Shown: positions 54,997 through 63,149 of the stretch, piece by piece
Position numbering within the stretch: position 1 is the stretch's first letter
Layout of the letters: every line of letters starts with the position of its first letter
NCBI RefSeq assembly: GCF_028023875.1
Contig: NZ_JAQIPB010000001.1
Location: forward strand, 186,001-250,000
Length of the DNA stretch: 64,000 bases
Direction: 5' to 3'
DNA from: Xenophilus arseniciresistens
GTDB taxonomy: Bacteria > Pseudomonadota > Gammaproteobacteria > Burkholderiales > Burkholderiaceae_C
Translations under genes and position numbers: made by a program
The notes under the pieces: model-generated
What the model saw: only the letters and a program-made list of their open reading frames with translations
Database searches by the model: none
What the model was told of the DNA's origin: nothing

Positions 54997-56748
54997 ATGA
55001 GCGAGCAACACGATGATGGGAAAGGCGGCAGCAAGCCGCGCACGCTGCGCAGCCAGCAATGGTTCGGCCGCCAGGACCGGGACGGCTTCGCCTACCGCAG
55101 CTGGGTCAAGGGCAAGGGCGTTCCGCATGACCAGTTCGACGGCCGGCCGGTCATCGGCATCTGCAACACCTTCAGCGAGCTGACGCCCTGCAACAGCCAC
55201 TTCCGGACGCTGGCCGAGCAGGTGAAGATAGGCGTGTACGAGGCCGGCGGCTTCCCGCTCGAGTTCCCCGTGATGAGCCTGGGCGAGACCCTGCTGCGCC
55301 CCACCGCCATGCTCTACCGCAACCTCGCGAGCATGGACGTGGAGGAAAGCATCCGCGGCAACCCGGTCGACGGCGTGGTGCTGCTCATGGGCTGCGACAA
55401 GACCACGCCTTCGCTGCTGATGGGCGCATCGAGTGCCGACCTGCCCACCATCGGCGTCAGCGGCGGCCCCATGCTCAACGGCAAGTGGCGCGGCCAGGAA
55501 CTGGGCAGCGGCACCGGCGTGTGGAGCATGAGCGAGCAGGTGCGTGCCGGCACGCTCAAGCTGCAGGACTTCTTCGAGGCCGAGAGCTGCATGCACCGCA
55601 GCCACGGCCACTGCATGACCATGGGCACCGCCAGCACCATGGCCAGCATGGTCGAGGCGCTGGGCATCGGCCTGCCGGGCAATGCGGCCTATCCTGCCGT
55701 CGACGGCCGGCGCAACGTGCTGGCGCGCATGGCGGGCCGGCGCATCGTCGACATGGTCAAACAGGACATCAAGATCTCCCAGATCCTCACGCGCGAGGCC
55801 TTCGAGAACGCGATCCGCACCCTGGCGGCCATCGGCGGCTCCACCAATGCGGTGATCCACCTCACGGCCATCGCGGGCCGGCTGGGCGTGCCGCTGCAGC
55901 TGGAGGACTTCGACCGCCTGGCCAGCGAGATGCCCTGCCTGGTGAACCTGCAGCCCTCGGGCCAGCACCTGATGGAAGACTTCTGCTATGCGGGCGGCCT
56001 GCCGGTGGTGATGAAGGAGATCCAGCACCTGCTGCACACCGAGATCGTCACGGCCAGCGGCCAGACGGTGGCGCAGAACATCGCCGATGCGCAGAACTAT
56101 GACCCGCGCGTGATCAAGACCTTCGACGCGCCCTTCAAGGACAAGGCCGGCATCGCCGTGCTGCGCGGCAACCTGGCGCCGCGCGGCGCCGTCATCAAGC
56201 CCAGCGCGGCCACGCCCGCGCTCATGGTGCACACGGGCCGCGCCGTGGTGTTCGAGGACATCGAGGACTTCCATGCGCGCATCGACGACGAGAACCTGGA
56301 CGTGGACGAGCACTGCGTGCTGGTGCTCAAGAACTGCGGGCCCAAGGGCTACCCGGGCATGGCCGAGGTGGGCAACATGCCGCTGCCGCCCAAGGTGCTG
56401 CGCAAGGGCATCACCGACATGGTGCGCATCAGCGACGCGCGCATGAGCGGCACGGCCTACGGCACGGTGGTGCTGCACACCGCGCCCGAGGCCGCCGCGG
56501 GCGGGCCGCTGGCACTGGTCCAGAACGGCGATCTGGTGGAGCTCGACGTGCCCAATCGCAAGCTGCACCTGCATGTGAGCGAGGAGGAACTCGAACGCCG
56601 CCGCGCCGCCTGGACGCCGCCCAAGCCGCCCCTGGAATCGGGCTACTGGAAGCTGTACGTGGACACCGTGCTGCAGGCCGATGAAGGCGCGGATCTTGCC
56701 TTCCTGCAAGGCAAGCGCGGCGCCTTCGTGCCTCGCGACAACCATTGA
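54997..56748 (+). CDS. IlvD/Edd family sugar-acid dehydratase (arabinonate dehydratase-like)
   Basis: A 583-residue iron-sulfur dehydratase. The ATG at 54997 has GAGG about ten bases upstream; one nine codons earlier is possible. Cys65 (LTPCNSHF), Cys133 (LLMGCDKTT) and Cys206 (SHGHCMTMGTAST) are the likely Fe-S ligands, and their spacing fits the pentonate dehydratase branch. Ser484 in DARMSGTAYG is the likely catalytic base. LHLHVSEEELERRRAAW near the end is common to the family. It probably turns a C5 or C6 aldonate into a 2-keto-3-deoxy acid. Divergent from gntR and followed by a class II aldolase (37-bp gap). Confidence 0.9.
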   Translation: MSEQHDDGKGGSKPRTLRSQQWFGRQDRDGFAYRSWVKGKGVPHDQFDGRPVIGICNTFSELTPCNSHFRTLAEQVKIGVYEAGGFPLEFPVMSLGETLLRPTAMLYRNLASMDVEESIRGNPVDGVVLLMGCDKTTPSLLMGASSADLPTIGVSGGPMLNGKWRGQELGSGTGVWSMSEQVRAGTLKLQDFFEAESCMHRSHGHCMTMGTASTMASMVEALGIGLPGNAAYPAVDGRRNVLARMAGRRIVDMVKQDIKISQILTREAFENAIRTLAAIGGSTNAVIHLTAIAGRLGVPLQLEDFDRLASEMPCLVNLQPSGQHLMEDFCYAGGLPVVMKEIQHLLHTEIVTASGQTVAQNIADAQNYDPRVIKTFDAPFKDKAGIAVLRGNLAPRGAVIKPSAATPALMVHTGRAVVFEDIEDFHARIDDENLDVDEHCVLVLKNCGPKGYPGMAEVGNMPLPPKVLRKGITDMVRISDARMSGTAYGTVVLHTAPEAAAGGPLALVQNGDLVELDVPNRKLHLHVSEEELERRRAAWTPPKPPLESGYWKLYVDTVLQADEGADLAFLQGKRGAFVPRDNH

Positions 56749-56785
56749 CCGGCCAGCCGCCCTCCCCTCGTTTGCCCCACACGCC

Positions 56786-57574
56786 ATGACCGCTGCCCTT
56801 CACCCGCCTGCCTTCGACCCAAGCGCCGATGCGCTCTATGCAAGCCCTGCGGTGCGCCAGTTGCGCAAGGACCTGGCGCTGGCCCTGCGCGCCGCTGCGC
56901 ACCATCAGCTCGAAGAAGGCGTGTGCAACCATTTCAGCGTCATGCTCCCCGGCCGCGAAGACCTCTACCTCATCAACCCCCGCGGCCTGCACTGGAGCGA
57001 GGTGGGTGCCGATGACATCGTGCTGATCGACGTGCAGGGCAATGTGGTGGCGGGCCGCCATCGCGTGGAGCCCACGGCCCTGTTCATCCATGGCGCCGTG
57101 CACCGGCTCACGCAACGTGCCGTGGTGCTGCATTGCCACATGCCCTACGCCACCGCGCTCACGCTGACCAGCGACGTGGCGCTGGACCCGACGCTGAGCC
57201 AGAACGCGATGCGCTACATGGGCCGCATCGCCATCGACGCCGAGTACAACGGCCTGGCGCTGGACGATGCCGAGGGCGAGCGCATCGCGCGCACGATGAT
57301 GGGCGAGAACGCGAACAAGGACGTCGCCTTTCTGGCCAACCACGGCGTGATCGTCACCGGCCACAGCATCGCCCATGCCTATGACGACCTGTACTACCTG
57401 GAGCGCGCCTGCCTGCACCAGGTGATCGCGCAGAGCACGGGCCGCCCGCTCAAGCCCGTGGACGCCCGGCTCGCGGCCCATGTGGCCGCGCAGATCCAGG
57501 GCGAGCGCGAACAGTCCGACCTGTTCTTCGAAGCGCTGCGCCGCCTGCTGCCAGAGCCCGGGCCGCGCGGCTGA
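56786..57574 (+). CDS. Class II aldolase/adducin family protein
   Basis: A 262-residue protein of the class II aldolase/adducin fold. Zinc-binding His residues are visible in VLHCHMPYATALTLT and in FLANHGVIVTGHSIAHAYDD; the N-terminal region VCNHFSVMLPGREDLYLINP is also typical. Relatives include fuculose-phosphate aldolase, ribulose-phosphate epimerase and decarboxylase-like members. Here it follows the dehydratase directly, so it may cleave or further process the keto acid formed. Reaction unproven. Its start is the ATG at 56786. Confidence 0.88.
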   Translation: MTAALHPPAFDPSADALYASPAVRQLRKDLALALRAAAHHQLEEGVCNHFSVMLPGREDLYLINPRGLHWSEVGADDIVLIDVQGNVVAGRHRVEPTALFIHGAVHRLTQRAVVLHCHMPYATALTLTSDVALDPTLSQNAMRYMGRIAIDAEYNGLALDDAEGERIARTMMGENANKDVAFLANHGVIVTGHSIAHAYDDLYYLERACLHQVIAQSTGRPLKPVDARLAAHVAAQIQGEREQSDLFFEALRRLLPEPGPRG

Positions 57575-57694
57575 AACGGCGGCGGCGCCAAAGCACACGG
57601 CGCCGCACAACTCTTCATGCGATTTCGCGCGCGCTTGACCCTGCGTTTACAGAGTCTCGCGACAGTGAAGGCACCGAACTTCAGGAGCCTCGCC

Positions 57695-57997
57695 ATGAAG
57701 AAGCTGACCTTCACCGCCGCGCTGTCGGCCACCCTCGCGTCCTTGACGATGCTGGCTACTCCGGCCCAGGCCGACGACGATTGGGGCCCCCGCTACCACG
57801 GCCGCCCGGGCTACCACCACCCCTACGCGGACGACCGGGCGCGCGCCTATCGCCATGCCCAGCGCGAGTACCACCGCCGGATGGAATGGGAGCAGCGCCA
57901 GGCCTGGCGTGCGCACCGTCGCGGCATGCGCGACTACGACGGCGACGGCGTGCCCAACCGCTACGACTACCGGCCGCGCAACCCTTACCGGTATTGA
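57695..57997 (+). CDS. Small secreted protein with a DxDGDG calcium-type loop
   Basis: A 100-residue protein with CAGGAG before its ATG. The signal peptide (KKLTFTAALSATLASLTMLA) ends at AQADDD. The mature part is rich in Tyr, His and Arg (YHGRPGYHHPYADDRARAYR) and ends with MRDYDGDGVPNRYDYRPRN. The latter matches the calcium-binding loop of thrombospondin type-3 or EF-hand-like repeats (DxDGDGxxN). Function unknown; it could bind calcium, cell wall or nucleic acid. It stands alone between the aldolase and a repeat element. Confidence 0.7.
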   Translation: MKKLTFTAALSATLASLTMLATPAQADDDWGPRYHGRPGYHHPYADDRARAYRHAQREYHRRMEWEQRQAWRAHRRGMRDYDGDGVPNRYDYRPRNPYRY

Positions 57998-58015
57998 CGG
58001 CAGCTCGCCGCCGCC

Positions 58016-58088
58016 GGGCCACCCCAAGGCGGCGAGCGCCCCCCTCGGGGGGCAGCGGAGCTCGCGAAGCGGGCAAGCGTGGGGGCTC
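58016..58088. repeat. Intergenic hairpin element of the Comamonadaceae type
   Basis: A 73-bp element between convergent genes. Its core is the palindrome GCCCCCC-TC-GGGGGGC at 58038-58053, flanked by CCCCAAGGCGGCGAGC on the left and GCGAAGCGGGCAAGCGTGGG on the right. From memory, sequences of this wording are scattered between genes in Acidovorax and Comamonas relatives. I see only this copy in the window. It may also serve as a bidirectional terminator for the genes at 57695 and 58098. Confidence 0.6.
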
Positions 58089-58097
58089 CTCAGTACT

Positions 58098-59516
58098 TCA
58101 GGCCTTGTGCAGGCGCGCGACGAGCGCACGCGGGCCGCGCGGGCGGCCCAGCGGACCGAACCAGGCGCCGCCTGCGATGGCCGCGCTGATGACCACGCCA
58201 TACACCAGCAGCGCCAGGCCCTGGGCCCAGAACACATGGACCAGCTCGCCGCCCCAGCGCAGCGCCAGCCAGCCGCCGATGCCCGCCACCGCCAGCCGCG
58301 CCAGGTTGCCCAGCACCGGCCACAGCAGGCGCCCTGCACCCTGCGATGCGAAGTACAGCACCAGCCCCAGGCCGAAGAAGCCGTACAGCGGCCCCACCAC
58401 CTGCAGGTAGCGCGTGCCGGCCTCGAGCATCAGCGCGTCCTGCCCGAACAGTTGCAGCCAGGGGCGCGGGAACAGCGCCGCCGCCAGCCCGATGGCCTCG
58501 GTCAGCGTGAAGGCGATGGCTGCGCCGGCCCAGGTGATGCGCAGCGCGCGCTCGTGCAGGCCTGCGCCCATGCAGGTGCCCACCATCGCGATCAGCGGCG
58601 CGCCCAGCCCGAAGACCAGCGGCACCAGGAGGTATTCGAGCCGCGATGCGGTGCCGTAGCCCGCGATGGCGCCGGAGCCGAACTGGCCCGCCAGGCCGGT
58701 TGCGATGGCGATGCTGAGGTTGGTGGCCACCGTGGAGACGGCGCCGATCAGCCCCACGCGCAGGATGTCAACGAACAGCGGCCGGTGCAGCTGCAGCGTC
58801 TGGCGGGTGGGCCGCAGCAGGCTGCGCGGCGAGCGCAGGTACAGCCACAGCGCCAGCGTGCCGCCCGCGTAGTACAGCAGCAGCGCCAGCGCACCGCCCG
58901 CAATGCCCAGCGCGGGCACCGGGCCCCAGCCGAAGATCAGCAGCGGTGACAGCGGCACCAGCGCCACCGTGCCGATCACCGTCACGTTCGCGGGCACCGC
59001 CATGTTGCCGGTGCCGCGGATCACGGCCGCCAGCGCGTTGAACAGCCACACCAGCACCGCGCCTGCGAAGACCCAGTGCGAATAGAGCAGCGCCGCCGCC
59101 AACGAGGCACCGGTGCCGCCCATCTGGCTGTACAGCCAGCGCCCGCCCAGCCACAGCACGGCCGTGAAGGCCAGGCCGCACAGCAGGGCGATGACCACCG
59201 CGTGCCACACCAGGGCCTGCGCGTCGGCCCGGCGCCCGCCGCCCAGCGCCCGTGCGATGGCCGAGGCGATGCCGCCGCCGATGGCGCCGCCCGAGATCAT
59301 CTGCATCAGCATCACGATGGGAAAGACCAGCGCCATGCCGGCCAGCGCGTCGGTGCCCAGCTTGCCGACGAACCAGGTTTCGATGAGGCCGGCGGCGGCC
59401 TGCGCCACCATGACCACCACATTGGGGCCGGCCAGCCGCAGCAGCGTGGGCACGATGGGCGCCTCCAGCAGCATGCGGGTGCGCGGGTCGAGGCTGGCGC
59501 CGTTGCTTGCGGACAT
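58098..59516 (-). CDS. MATE family efflux transporter
   Basis: A 472-residue membrane transporter with about twelve helices, of the MATE (multidrug and toxin extrusion) family. Markers are VVVMVAQAAAGLIETWFVGK, IGGGIASAIARALGGGRRAD in the first half and the two-fold repeat in the second (TVATNLSIAIATGLAGQFGS). A GGAG ribosome site precedes the ATG at 59516. Such pumps export organic cations or drugs with Na+ or H+. The gene is 16 bp after the MFS gene on the same strand, so the two exporters and the MarR regulator probably form one operon. Confidence 0.92.
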   Translation of the reverse strand: MSASNGASLDPRTRMLLEAPIVPTLLRLAGPNVVVMVAQAAAGLIETWFVGKLGTDALAGMALVFPIVMLMQMISGGAIGGGIASAIARALGGGRRADAQALVWHAVVIALLCGLAFTAVLWLGGRWLYSQMGGTGASLAAALLYSHWVFAGAVLVWLFNALAAVIRGTGNMAVPANVTVIGTVALVPLSPLLIFGWGPVPALGIAGGALALLLYYAGGTLALWLYLRSPRSLLRPTRQTLQLHRPLFVDILRVGLIGAVSTVATNLSIAIATGLAGQFGSGAIAGYGTASRLEYLLVPLVFGLGAPLIAMVGTCMGAGLHERALRITWAGAAIAFTLTEAIGLAAALFPRPWLQLFGQDALMLEAGTRYLQVVGPLYGFFGLGLVLYFASQGAGRLLWPVLGNLARLAVAGIGGWLALRWGGELVHVFWAQGLALLVYGVVISAAIAGGAWFGPLGRPRGPRALVARLHKA

Positions 59517-59532
59517 GCGTCTTCTCCGGGCT

Positions 59533-60780
59533 TCAGGCGCGGGCGCCGGCGCGCGCCGGGGCTGCTTCGCGGATCGGCAGGTGCACCAGCGCCGCGCCCA
59601 CGGCCAGCAGGATGTCGATGTACCAGACCCAGTCGTAGCTGCCCGTGCGCTCGAAGATGAAGCCGCCGAGCCAGGCGCCCATGAAGCCGCCCACCTGGTG
59701 CGACAGCATCACGATGCCGAAGAGCATCGCCATGTTGGCCGGCCCGAACATCTTGGCCACCAGGCCCGCGGTGGGCGGCACGGTGGACAGGAAGCTCACG
59801 CCCATCACGGCGGCGAAGACCAGCATCACGGCCGTGGTCTTGGGCGCCAGCAGGAACACCAGCACCGCCACGGCGCGCGTGGCATAGACCAGCGACAGCA
59901 GCGACTTCATGCGCCAGCGCCCCACGGCCCAGCCCATGGCGATGCTGCCCACGATGTTGAACAGGCCTATGACGGCCAGCGACCAGCCGCCCACCTCGGC
60001 CGGCAGCCCGCAGGCCGCGACCACGCCCGGCAGGTGCGTGGCCAGGAAGGCCACATGGAAGCCGCAGACCAGAAAACCCAGGGCCAGGTAGCGGTAGCTG
60101 GGCAGCGCCAAAGCCTGGGCGATGGCCTCGCGCGCGCTCAGCGGCCGCGTGCCGCTGGCGGCGGCCTGCTGCGCGGCCAGCGCGCGCGCATTGCCGCGCA
60201 GCACCCAGGCGGCCGGCAGTGCCAGCAGCACCAGCAGGCCCAGGCCCTGCATCGCGCCGGCCCAGCCCCAGGCCGCCATCAGGCCCACGGCGATGGGCGC
60301 CATCGCGAACTGGCCGAAGGAGCCGCCCGCGTTGACCACGCCCGTGGCCAGGCCGCGCCGCTCCATGGGCACCAGCCGCATGGTGGCGGCCATCATCACG
60401 GAAGGGCCCGCCATGCCCGCACCGCCCGCGGCCAGCACGCCGATGGCGAAGATCAGCCCGGCCGTGCTGGTCATGAAAGGCGTGATGAAGGTGCCCAGCG
60501 CCACCAGCAGCACGCCGACGAACAGGGTGCGCCCGGCGCCGATGCGGTCGGCCACCGCGCCCGCAAAGGGCTGCGTGAGGCCCCACCACAGCTGGCCGAA
60601 GGCAAAGGCCAGGCTGATGCTGCCGACGCCCAGCCCCGTGGAAGTATTGAGCGCCGACAGGAACAGCCCCATGGTCTGGCGCACGCCCATGGTCAGCGCG
60701 AAGGTGCCGGCCGCAGCCAGCAGCACCAGCCAGACGGCGGGCGACTTCATCAGCGCAGCGGCGCGGGTCTCGCTATTCAT
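59533..60780 (-). CDS. MFS transporter
   Basis: A 415-residue major facilitator superfamily protein with twelve predicted helices. The loop 2-3 motif is present as GAVADRIGAGRTLFVGVLLV. Other segments include RRGLATGVVNAGGSFGQFAM and GWAVGRWRMKSLLSLVYATRA. The layout recalls OxlT/NarK-like or aromatic acid transporters rather than a drug pump of the 14-helix type. Its start overlaps the end of the MarR gene by 8 bp, so it is translated from the MarR transcript. Substrate unknown. Confidence 0.92.
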   Translation of the reverse strand: MNSETRAAALMKSPAVWLVLLAAAGTFALTMGVRQTMGLFLSALNTSTGLGVGSISLAFAFGQLWWGLTQPFAGAVADRIGAGRTLFVGVLLVALGTFITPFMTSTAGLIFAIGVLAAGGAGMAGPSVMMAATMRLVPMERRGLATGVVNAGGSFGQFAMAPIAVGLMAAWGWAGAMQGLGLLVLLALPAAWVLRGNARALAAQQAAASGTRPLSAREAIAQALALPSYRYLALGFLVCGFHVAFLATHLPGVVAACGLPAEVGGWSLAVIGLFNIVGSIAMGWAVGRWRMKSLLSLVYATRAVAVLVFLLAPKTTAVMLVFAAVMGVSFLSTVPPTAGLVAKMFGPANMAMLFGIVMLSHQVGGFMGAWLGGFIFERTGSYDWVWYIDILLAVGAALVHLPIREAAPARAGARA

Positions 60781-61234
60781 CGCTTTCTCCGTTGATTTCT
60801 TCCTGCGGCCCGAGCAGGGCAGCGCTCTCGTCGATCAGCAGATGCAGCGCCGTCACGCGCGCCTCGCCCAGCTTCGCATTCAGCTGCAGCTGCGCGGCCT
60901 TCCAGCGGCGCTGCGCCTCGCTGCGCTTTTCGCGGCCCGCCGGGGTCAGGTGCACCAGGCGGCTGCGCGCGTCCGGGCCTTCGCCCAGCTCGATCCAGCC
61001 GGCAGCCATCAGCGGCTGCATGTTGCGCGTGAGCGTGGAAGGCGTCAGGCCCATGGCCTGCGCCAGGTCCACGGGCCGCAGCGGGCCCAGGTGCAGCACA
61101 TGGCTGAGCAGCGAGTACTGCGTGGTCTTGAGGCCGGCCTGCGCCAGCTCGGCGTCGTACAGCCGCGCGACCTGTCGCATGAGTTGCCGCAACTTGAAGT
61201 TGGTGCAGCCTTGGGGTTGTGTGGCGCTCTTCAT
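60773..61234 (-). CDS. MarR-family transcriptional regulator
   Basis: A 153-residue MarR regulator. The ATG at 61234 gives MKSATQPQGCTNFKLRQLMR; an upstream ATG at 61270 lies inside the operator and is less likely. The winged helix has LRPVDLAQAMGLTPSTLTRN and WIELGEGPDARSRLVHLT. A single Cys (TNF preceded by Cys10) could sense oxidants. It overlaps the MFS gene and is divergent from a thioesterase. The gap holds a perfect palindrome, so it probably represses itself, the MFS and MATE pumps and perhaps the thioesterase. Confidence 0.92.
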   Translation of the reverse strand: MKSATQPQGCTNFKLRQLMRQVARLYDAELAQAGLKTTQYSLLSHVLHLGPLRPVDLAQAMGLTPSTLTRNMQPLMAAGWIELGEGPDARSRLVHLTPAGREKRSEAQRRWKAAQLQLNAKLGEARVTALHLLIDESAALLGPQEEINGESDE

Positions 61235-61235
61235 G

Positions 61236-61271
61236 GCATATGATTGTATGCACAACAATTGCATATGCAAT
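61236..61271. promoter_or_regulatory. Candidate MarR operator
   Basis: ATTGCATATGCAAT at 61258-61271 is a perfect 14-bp palindrome. Together with GCATATGATTGT about 10 bp to its left it forms a larger imperfect inverted repeat in the 68-bp gap between the divergent marR-like and thioesterase genes. MarR proteins bind palindromes of this size. Binding is inferred. Confidence 0.6.
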
Positions 61272-61302
61272 CAAAATCAACGCAGTGCCCCCAGGAGCCC
61301 TC

Positions 61303-61890
61303 ATGAGCGACACCCCCTCATCCACCCCGTCCACGTCTTCCGCCCCCTCATCCTCCGAGCTGGCGCAGTGGCTGGCCGACGAAGCCGCCGTGCTCGCGCG
61401 GCTTGAAGCCGGCCCTGGCCCGGGCCTGGCCGCCCCGGCGCAGCTGGCCGGCAAGACCGGCCTGGAGGTGATGCAGGCCATGATCGACGGCCAACTGCCC
61501 TATGCCGAGATCGCGCGCACGCTGGACTTCACCATCGTCGAAGTCGCGCCGGGCCGCGCCGTATTCCAGGGCACGCCGCTGCAGCGCCACCTCAACCCGC
61601 TGGGCTCGGTGCATGGCGGCTGGTTCGCCACGCTGCTCGATTCGGCGCTGGGCTGTGCCATCCACACGCTGATGCCGCCGGGGCGCGGCTACACCACCGC
61701 CGAGCTGGGCGTGAACATGGTGCGCGCCATCCACCCCGCGAAGGTGTCGCGCGTGCGCGCCATCGGCACGGTGATCCATTGCGGCCGCCAGCTGGCCACC
61801 GCCGAGGCCCGGCTGGTGGGGCCCGACGGCACGCTGTATGCGCACGCGACCACCACCTGCCTGGTGTTCGATCTGCCTGCGGCGCGCTGA
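61303..61890 (+). CDS. PaaI-type thioesterase (hotdog fold)
   Basis: A 195-residue hotdog thioesterase. The ATG at 61303 has CAGGAG upstream. An N-terminal Ser/Pro-rich extension of about 50 residues precedes the hotdog domain, which has HLNPLGSVHGGWFATLLDSA (the Gly-rich HGG loop and catalytic Asp), TTAELGVNMVRAIHPAKVSR and THE END strand TLYAHATTTCLVFDL. PaaI-like enzymes hydrolyse aromatic or short acyl-CoA. The gene is divergent from MarR. Its place near an exporter operon suggests a detoxifying role for an acid-derived CoA ester. Confidence 0.9.
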   Translation: MSDTPSSTPSTSSAPSSSELAQWLADEAAVLARLEAGPGPGLAAPAQLAGKTGLEVMQAMIDGQLPYAEIARTLDFTIVEVAPGRAVFQGTPLQRHLNPLGSVHGGWFATLLDSALGCAIHTLMPPGRGYTTAELGVNMVRAIHPAKVSRVRAIGTVIHCGRQLATAEARLVGPDGTLYAHATTTCLVFDLPAAR

Positions 61891-61969
61891 GCCTCCCGCC
61901 GGGGCGGCGGGCCGGCCGGTTGGTGACTGGCCGAAGGCTCGGTCGCCGCAGAGTGACCGTTCTGCCACT

Positions 61970-61988
61970 GATAATGGTTTGCGTTGCC
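61970..61988 (+). promoter_or_regulatory. Weak Fur-box-like site upstream of the iron receptor gene
   Basis: GATAATGGTTTGCGTTGCC at 61970-61988 matches 12 of 19 positions of the Fur consensus, with a perfect left half (GATAATG) and a poor right half. It lies about 65 bp before the start of the iron-binding protein gene. A real role is possible but the match is weak. Confidence 0.35.
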
Positions 61989-62053
61989 AAGAATCCCGCC
62001 ACCTGGCGGCGGTTCGCGCAGCGAGCACCCATAACCCCCCGGAGGAACGACAC

Positions 62054-63097
62054 ATGCCCCGTCCATCGAGCCGCGCCCTGTTCGGCGCCCTGGCGTCAGC
62101 CACGCTGCTGGCCGCCTCGCTTCCCAGCCATGCCGCCAACGAGCTGACGCTCTACACCACGCGCGAACCCGGGCTGATCCAGCCGCTGCTGGCAGCCTTC
62201 ACGGCCCAGACGCAGATCCAGGTCAACACGGTCTTCGTCAAGGACGGCCTGCTGGAGCGCGTGAAGGCCGAGGGCGCCCGCTCGCCCGCCGACGTGCTGA
62301 TGACCGTGGACGTGGGCAACCTGCTCGACCTGGTCGAAGGCGGCGTCACGCAGCCCGTGAAGTCGGCCGCGCTCGAATCGGCCATTCCGGCCAATCTGCG
62401 CGGCGCCGATGGCCAGTGGTTCTCGCTGTCGATGCGCGCACGCGTGCTGTACGCCGAAAAGGGCCTGCCGCTGCGCAGCTTCCGCTATGAAGACCTGGCC
62501 GACCCCAAGTACAAGAACAAGGTCTGCATCCGCGCCGGCCAGCACCCCTACAACACGGCCCTGATCGCCGCGCTGATCGCCCACGACGGCGAGGCCAAGA
62601 CCGAGCAGTGGCTGCGCGGCGTGAAGGACAACCTGGCGCGCAAGGCCACCGGCGGCGACCGCGACGTGGCGCGCGACATCCTGGGCGGCATCTGCGACAT
62701 CGGCATTGCCAACACCTACTACGTGGGCCAGATGAAGTCCGCCAAGGAAGGCAGCGACGCGCGCAAGTGGGGCGATGCCATCAAGGTGATCAAGCCCACC
62801 TTCGCCAACGAGAAAAGCGGCGGCACGCATGTGAACGTGAGCGGCGCCTCGGTGGCCAAGCACGCGCCCAACCGCGCCAATGCGGTCAAGCTGCTGGAGT
62901 TCCTGGTGTCGGAGCCGGCGCAGAACATGTACGCCCAGGCCAACTACGAGCACCCGGTGCGCAAGGGCGTGGCGCTGGACCCGATCGTGGCCCAGTCCAT
63001 TGGCGAGCTGAAGATCGACCCACTGCCGCTGACCGAGATCGCCAAGCATCGCAAGCAGGCCAGCGCCTTGGTCGACAAGGTGGGCTTTGACCGTTGA
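62054..63097 (+). CDS. Fe(III) ABC transporter substrate-binding protein
   Basis: A 347-residue periplasmic iron-binding protein of the FutA/FbpA family, with GGAGGAACG before its ATG. The signal peptide ends at PSHAAN. The mature protein starts ELTLYTTREPGLIQPLLAAF, and the iron-coordinating tyrosines are in GIANTYYVGQMKSAKE. RSPADVLMTVDVGNLLDLVE and HVNVSGASVAKHAPNRANAV are family features. It delivers ferric iron to the permease encoded downstream. The ATPase of the system is beyond the window end. Confidence 0.93.
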   Translation: MPRPSSRALFGALASATLLAASLPSHAANELTLYTTREPGLIQPLLAAFTAQTQIQVNTVFVKDGLLERVKAEGARSPADVLMTVDVGNLLDLVEGGVTQPVKSAALESAIPANLRGADGQWFSLSMRARVLYAEKGLPLRSFRYEDLADPKYKNKVCIRAGQHPYNTALIAALIAHDGEAKTEQWLRGVKDNLARKATGGDRDVARDILGGICDIGIANTYYVGQMKSAKEGSDARKWGDAIKVIKPTFANEKSGGTHVNVSGASVAKHAPNRANAVKLLEFLVSEPAQNMYAQANYEHPVRKGVALDPIVAQSIGELKIDPLPLTEIAKHRKQASALVDKVGFDR

Positions 63098-63126
63098 GAT
63101 GGCCTGAGCCGGTGATGGCTGTTGGC

Positions 63127-63149
63127 TCCCTCCCCCAGCGGGGGAGGGA
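63127..63149. repeat. REP-like hairpin directly before the permease start
   Basis: TCCCTCCCCC-AGC-GGGGGAGGGA is a perfect 10-bp stem with a 3-base loop. It is the same hairpin type as at 32856. The 3' arm contains GGGAGGG, which ends one base before the ATG at 63150, or 22-28 bases before later in-frame ATGs. If folded in mRNA it would cover the translation start. Confidence 0.75.
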
